Shown here in pieces: positions 5,599-8,433 of a stretch of DNA of 8,433 nucleotides (within the stretch, counting starts at the first letter, position 1; the number at the start of each line of letters is the position of its first letter). The notes under the pieces are model-generated. The model saw only the letters and a list, made by a program, of their open reading frames with translations. It searched no databases and was not told where the DNA came from. This DNA is from Candidatus Altarchaeales archaeon (GTDB lineage: Archaea > Altiarchaeota > Altiarchaeia > IMC4 > QMZM01), in contig QMZM01000044.1 in NCBI GenBank assembly GCA_003663175.1, positions 1 to 8,433 on the forward strand. Reading direction: 5' to 3'. Both the position numbers and the translations under genes were made by a program.

Positions 5599-7548
5599 TT
5601 AAAAAGATGACTCAACCAATTTTTCAAATTCCCTTATTATTTCATCCCCACCCATTAATGAATTCTTGAGAACATCAACCAGGGTCTCAGCGGCGACTAT
5701 TTCAATCTTATCTTCATATTTCTTCTCTAACAGGACATCCTTCTCATTACTCTTTGGTATGATAATCTTCTTTAATCTCGCATCTGCGGCTGCCTCGATC
5801 TTCTGTATGATTCCTCCAACCGGGAGAACCTCCCCCCTGACGGTTAGTGAGCCCGTCATTGCAACCGATTGATCAACCTTTATATTCTTGAGTGCAGATA
5901 TTATTGCGACCGCGACCGAAACACTCGCCGAATCGCCTTCAACACCCTCATATGTTTGTAGAAATTGTACAAATATGTCATATTTTTCCTTTATATCCTC
6001 TCCAAAGACCTTCATTATCACTGCCGAGACATTCTGTATCGCTTCCTTTGCAATCTCCCCGAGTTTACCAGTCGCAATAATCTCGGACTTTTTCCCTCCG
6101 GGAGCAACCTCTGCCTCTATTGGAAGTACAATTCCACCCTCACCAAGAACCGCGAGACCATTCACTCTACCTATCCTACCCCCTTTCGTTACGAGGACAT
6201 TATACTCCCTCTTCCTTTCTAAGTAGATATCGCTGATCTGTCTCTCGAGGGTTCTTGATGTCTTCTTTCCCTCTAAGACATCCTCGGCGGTAACATACTT
6301 GTGCCCCCTTTCCTTTGCGATGTCGCCAGCAGCCCTCACCAATCCTCCGAGTTCTCTAAATCTTAGGGTAATTTTATTCTTCATGCCCGCCTTTCTCTTT
6401 GCTTCCCTTATTATCTCCCCAACCGCATCCCTTGTGAAGTGGGGAATCTTACCATCCTTTTCAACCTCTTGAGCAACAAACTGAACCAGTTTCTTTCTTA
6501 TTTCTTCGGAGTCATCAATTATGTCATTCATATAAACCTCATAACCATAACCCCTTATTCTTGACCTCAAAGCGGGATGCATGTGTTGAATTACATCGAT
6601 GTTTCCAGAGGCAACCAAGATAAAATCACAGGGTACCGGGTCGGTCATTACCATTGCCCCAGAACTCATCTCAGACCTCCCAGTTATTGGCAATTTCTTC
6701 TCCTGTAATGCGGTCAATAAATCCTGCTGCGATTTGCCAAGGGTTGCAATCTCATCAATAAATAGAACCCCCTTATTTGCCTTATGAATCAGGCCGGGAA
6801 CGACTCTTAGATGTGGCGGCGTCCCCAAACCACCACTCTGCAATGGGTCATGTTTCACATCCCCCAGGAGTGCCCCAGCGTGCGCCCCGGTTCCATCATA
6901 GAATGGAGCCCTTTTTCTCGATGAATTATCAACAATTAATTTTGGAACATTACTCCTCTGAGTTCCCATCATCATCAGTCTTAAATTCAGACCGAAGAGA
7001 AAGAATAACAGAATTCCAAAACCCATCAGTGTTGCGGTTACAATTCCATCTATAAGTCCCGCAATATGGAGAATTAATGCGGTTGTAATTATCATGAATG
7101 GGAGCAACAGTTGATTTCCCTTTCTTTCCGGTGCCTCACCAAGTTTCTCACGCTCCTTCTTAACGATCTTCATTCCCTCACCTGCCGGCACAACCCTTAT
7201 CTTTGGATTATTCTCATCCTCCAGATTTGGATAGACAAGAATATCAACCAAGGATTCGGCGGGCAATAATTCCGCCATAGCCATTGCGAGCATGGACTTT
7301 CCAGTTCCCGGTTCGCCTATTAAGAGAACATTCCTTCTCTGCTTTGCAGCCTTTTTTATTATATCAACTGCCCTGTCTTGCCCTATAACTTGGTCTATTA
7401 GCCTCTTTGGTACCTCTATTTGATCCGTTGTCTCGAAGTCATCCCACGATTTCATCTCATCTACACTAATCTTTTTCTCCTCCCTTCTCTTCTTCCCTTT
7501 AGCGACATCCCTTTTGGATTTTTGAATTTCAAAAATAGACCGACCCAT
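5599..7548 (-). CDS. lonB: Membrane-anchored ATP-dependent Lon protease, archaeal LonB type
   Basis: A 649-residue archaeal Lon, the main membrane-bound AAA+ protease of archaea, which degrades misfolded and regulatory proteins at the cytoplasmic face. Walker A is GEPGTGKS (78-85). Two adjacent helices (about 147-166 and 168-187) are inserted in the AAA+ module, the LonB hallmark. Walker B is VLFIDE (261-266), sensor 1 is SGN (314-316), and an arginine-finger region HPALRSRI spans 324-331. The protease domain has its Ser-Lys dyad in EGDSAS (S540) and GGIIQKIEAA (K583), 43 residues apart as in E. coli Lon (679/722). So it should be active. The ATG at 7548 adds a basic leader, with 10 of residues 10-26 Lys or Arg. 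M32 (7455) would give 618 residues, nearer typical family length. The fold from residue 33 onward is unaffected by this choice. Confidence 0.96.
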   Translation of the reverse strand: MGRSIFEIQKSKRDVAKGKKRREEKKISVDEMKSWDDFETTDQIEVPKRLIDQVIGQDRAVDIIKKAAKQRRNVLLIGEPGTGKSMLAMAMAELLPAESLVDILVYPNLEDENNPKIRVVPAGEGMKIVKKEREKLGEAPERKGNQLLLPFMIITTALILHIAGLIDGIVTATLMGFGILLFFLFGLNLRLMMMGTQRSNVPKLIVDNSSRKRAPFYDGTGAHAGALLGDVKHDPLQSGGLGTPPHLRVVPGLIHKANKGVLFIDEIATLGKSQQDLLTALQEKKLPITGRSEMSSGAMVMTDPVPCDFILVASGNIDVIQHMHPALRSRIRGYGYEVYMNDIIDDSEEIRKKLVQFVAQEVEKDGKIPHFTRDAVGEIIREAKRKAGMKNKITLRFRELGGLVRAAGDIAKERGHKYVTAEDVLEGKKTSRTLERQISDIYLERKREYNVLVTKGGRIGRVNGLAVLGEGGIVLPIEAEVAPGGKKSEIIATGKLGEIAKEAIQNVSAVIMKVFGEDIKEKYDIFVQFLQTYEGVEGDSASVSVAVAIISALKNIKVDQSVAMTGSLTVRGEVLPVGGIIQKIEAAADARLKKIIIPKSNEKDVLLEKKYEDKIEIVAAETLVDVLKNSLMGGDEIIREFEKLVESSF

Positions 7549-7577
7549 TTCAATATATAAACTTTAGTAAATTGCAC

Positions 7578-7586
7578 TTAAATATA
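7578..7586 (-). promoter_or_regulatory. Candidate TATA box in the kae1-lonB gap
   Basis: The minus strand reads TATATTTAA here, centred about 34 bases before the lonB ATG at 7548, inside the 48-base gap after kae1. Normal archaeal spacing would put the start near 7555, giving a leader of a few bases. A second box, TTTATATAT at 7553-7561, is too close to serve that ATG but could serve the internal M32 start. Either could give lonB its own transcript. The evidence is sequence match and spacing only. Confidence 0.33.
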
Positions 7587-7596
7587 CGAAGAGGAA

Positions 7597-8433
7597 TTAC
7601 CAAATTACCTCCACACTATCTGTTCTGAATTTCTGCTTGACAATTGTATCTTCCAATTTATGCCTGATTCCAGATTTGTACATCAATTCCCCCAAGAATG
7701 CAATCATAACACCATTGTCACTGCAATACCCCTCCGGAACATCAAATCTTGCGTCGTGTTCCTTAGCCATTTCTCTTAACATTTCCTGCAGTCTTTTATT
7801 ATTTCCAACCCCCCCAGTCAATAATAACTCTCTTGCCTTCAAGTGTGCCAATGCCCTCTCTGTAACTTCAGTGAGCATTGCAAATGCGGTCTCTTGTAAT
7901 GAGAAGCATATATCCTCTAATCTGTATTTCTTTGATTTGAATTTATTAATTGCCGATGTTAGGATTCCAGAGAATGAGAGGTCGGTTCCCTTCACAACAT
8001 ATGGCAATTCAATAAAATTCTTACCATTCTTTGCAAGATTCTCGATAATAGGTCCAGCCGGATGTCCAAGTCTCACCGCCCTTCCAAATTTATCAAGCAT
8101 ATTCCCGATTCCAATGTCTAATGTCTCCCCAAATATCCTGTACCTACCATCCTTCAGCATTAGAATCTGAGTATTTCCACCGGAGACATAAAGTGCCAGC
8201 GGATTCCTCATTTTGCATAGAATCCTTCCGATCTCTATATGTGCAACACAATGATTAACACCAATGATTGGAATTTTATAATGAAGCGATAAGACCCTTG
8301 ATGCGGTGGCAATTGTTCTTAGACAGGGTCCCAATCCCGGACCTTGGGAAAACGCTATCAAATCTATATCATCGAATTTTAGATCGGCGGATGATAATGC
8401 AGAGTATAACGCATCTTTCATATTTTTGGAAAT
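7597..8433 (-). CDS. kae1: Kae1/TsaD, KEOPS tRNA threonylcarbamoyladenosine transferase (5' partial)
   Basis: The catalytic subunit of the KEOPS complex. It transfers the threonylcarbamoyl group to A37 of ANN-decoding tRNAs (t6A), with Bud32, Cgi121 and Pcc1 as partners. 278 residues are visible. The frame is open to the right edge, and about 50 N-terminal residues are outside, so the internal ATG at 8421 is not the start. Visible hallmarks are AFSQGPGLGPCLR (visible residues 27-39), metal-binding H61 and H65 in NHCVAHIEIG, YVSGGNTQIL (nucleotide site), the block at about 102-128 with GNMLDKFGRAV and GHPAGP, GGVGNNKRLQEM, and the metal-binding Asp D239 in YCSDNGVMIA. The protein ends FRTDSVEVIW without a fused Bud32 kinase domain, which many euryarchaeal Kae1 proteins carry. 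It is the first visible gene of the minus-strand run and precedes lonB by 48 bases. Confidence 0.95.
   Translation of the reverse strand: MSKNMKDALYSALSSADLKFDDIDLIAFSQGPGLGPCLRTIATASRVLSLHYKIPIIGVNHCVAHIEIGRILCKMRNPLALYVSGGNTQILMLKDGRYRIFGETLDIGIGNMLDKFGRAVRLGHPAGPIIENLAKNGKNFIELPYVVKGTDLSFSGILTSAINKFKSKKYRLEDICFSLQETAFAMLTEVTERALAHLKARELLLTGGVGNNKRLQEMLREMAKEHDARFDVPEGYCSDNGVMIAFLGELMYKSGIRHKLEDTIVKQKFRTDSVEVIW

Noticed and set aside
7637..8170. A 177-codon plus-strand open frame.
   Set aside because: It is the mirror of kae1 coding sequence. The composition (Ser, Pro, Asn, Ile) is that of an antisense shadow and no motif is seen.

Overview
The window is almost certainly archaeal. Four minus-strand genes encode archaeal-type housekeeping proteins: the tRNA t6A enzyme Kae1, membrane-anchored LonB protease, RadA recombinase and archaeal-type S-adenosylmethionine synthetase. 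None is the bacterial form. Next to them are two predicted surface proteins. Each ends in a Thr/Ser-rich stalk and one C-terminal membrane helix. One is packed with N-glycosylation sequons and Ig-like folds and has 'CGDG...ECDG' and 'CFDGIQN...DCGGPC' cysteine modules. That style is common in DPANN archaea (Aenigmarchaeota, Pacearchaeota, Woesearchaeota) and in some Euryarchaeota. A DPANN-like archaeon is my best guess, but it is inference. The DNA is AT-rich, uses AGA/AGG and ATA codons freely, and has little or no Shine-Dalgarno signal in front of the genes.

Layout, left to right. Positions 1-1872 (+) hold the 3' part of a large glycosylated surface protein; its frame is open to the left edge, so its start lies outside. 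Positions 1876-3360 (-) hold a second surface protein: signal peptide, eight FG-GAP/VCBS-like propeller motifs, a TPR-like helical segment, a Thr/Ser stalk and a membrane helix. The two genes converge with only 3 bp between their stop codons. Positions 3361-3475 are a very AT-rich spacer with candidate promoter and terminator signals. Positions 3476-8433 (-) are a compact housekeeping run, in transcription order kae1 (its 5' end is outside the right edge), lonB, radA, mat. The gaps are 48 bp, 24 bp and a 4-bp overlap. No stretch longer than about 115 bp lacks a gene.

The housekeeping genes serve different processes: tRNA modification, membrane proteolysis, homologous recombination and SAM supply. 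Their spacing suggests co-transcription rather than one pathway. The catalytic and nucleotide-binding residues that fall inside the window all look intact. I see no RNA gene, CRISPR array, insertion sequence, intein or defence system. The less ordinary part is the pair of surface proteins, and even there the parts are known families in a less usual combination. I do not find convincing evidence of a wholly new system.
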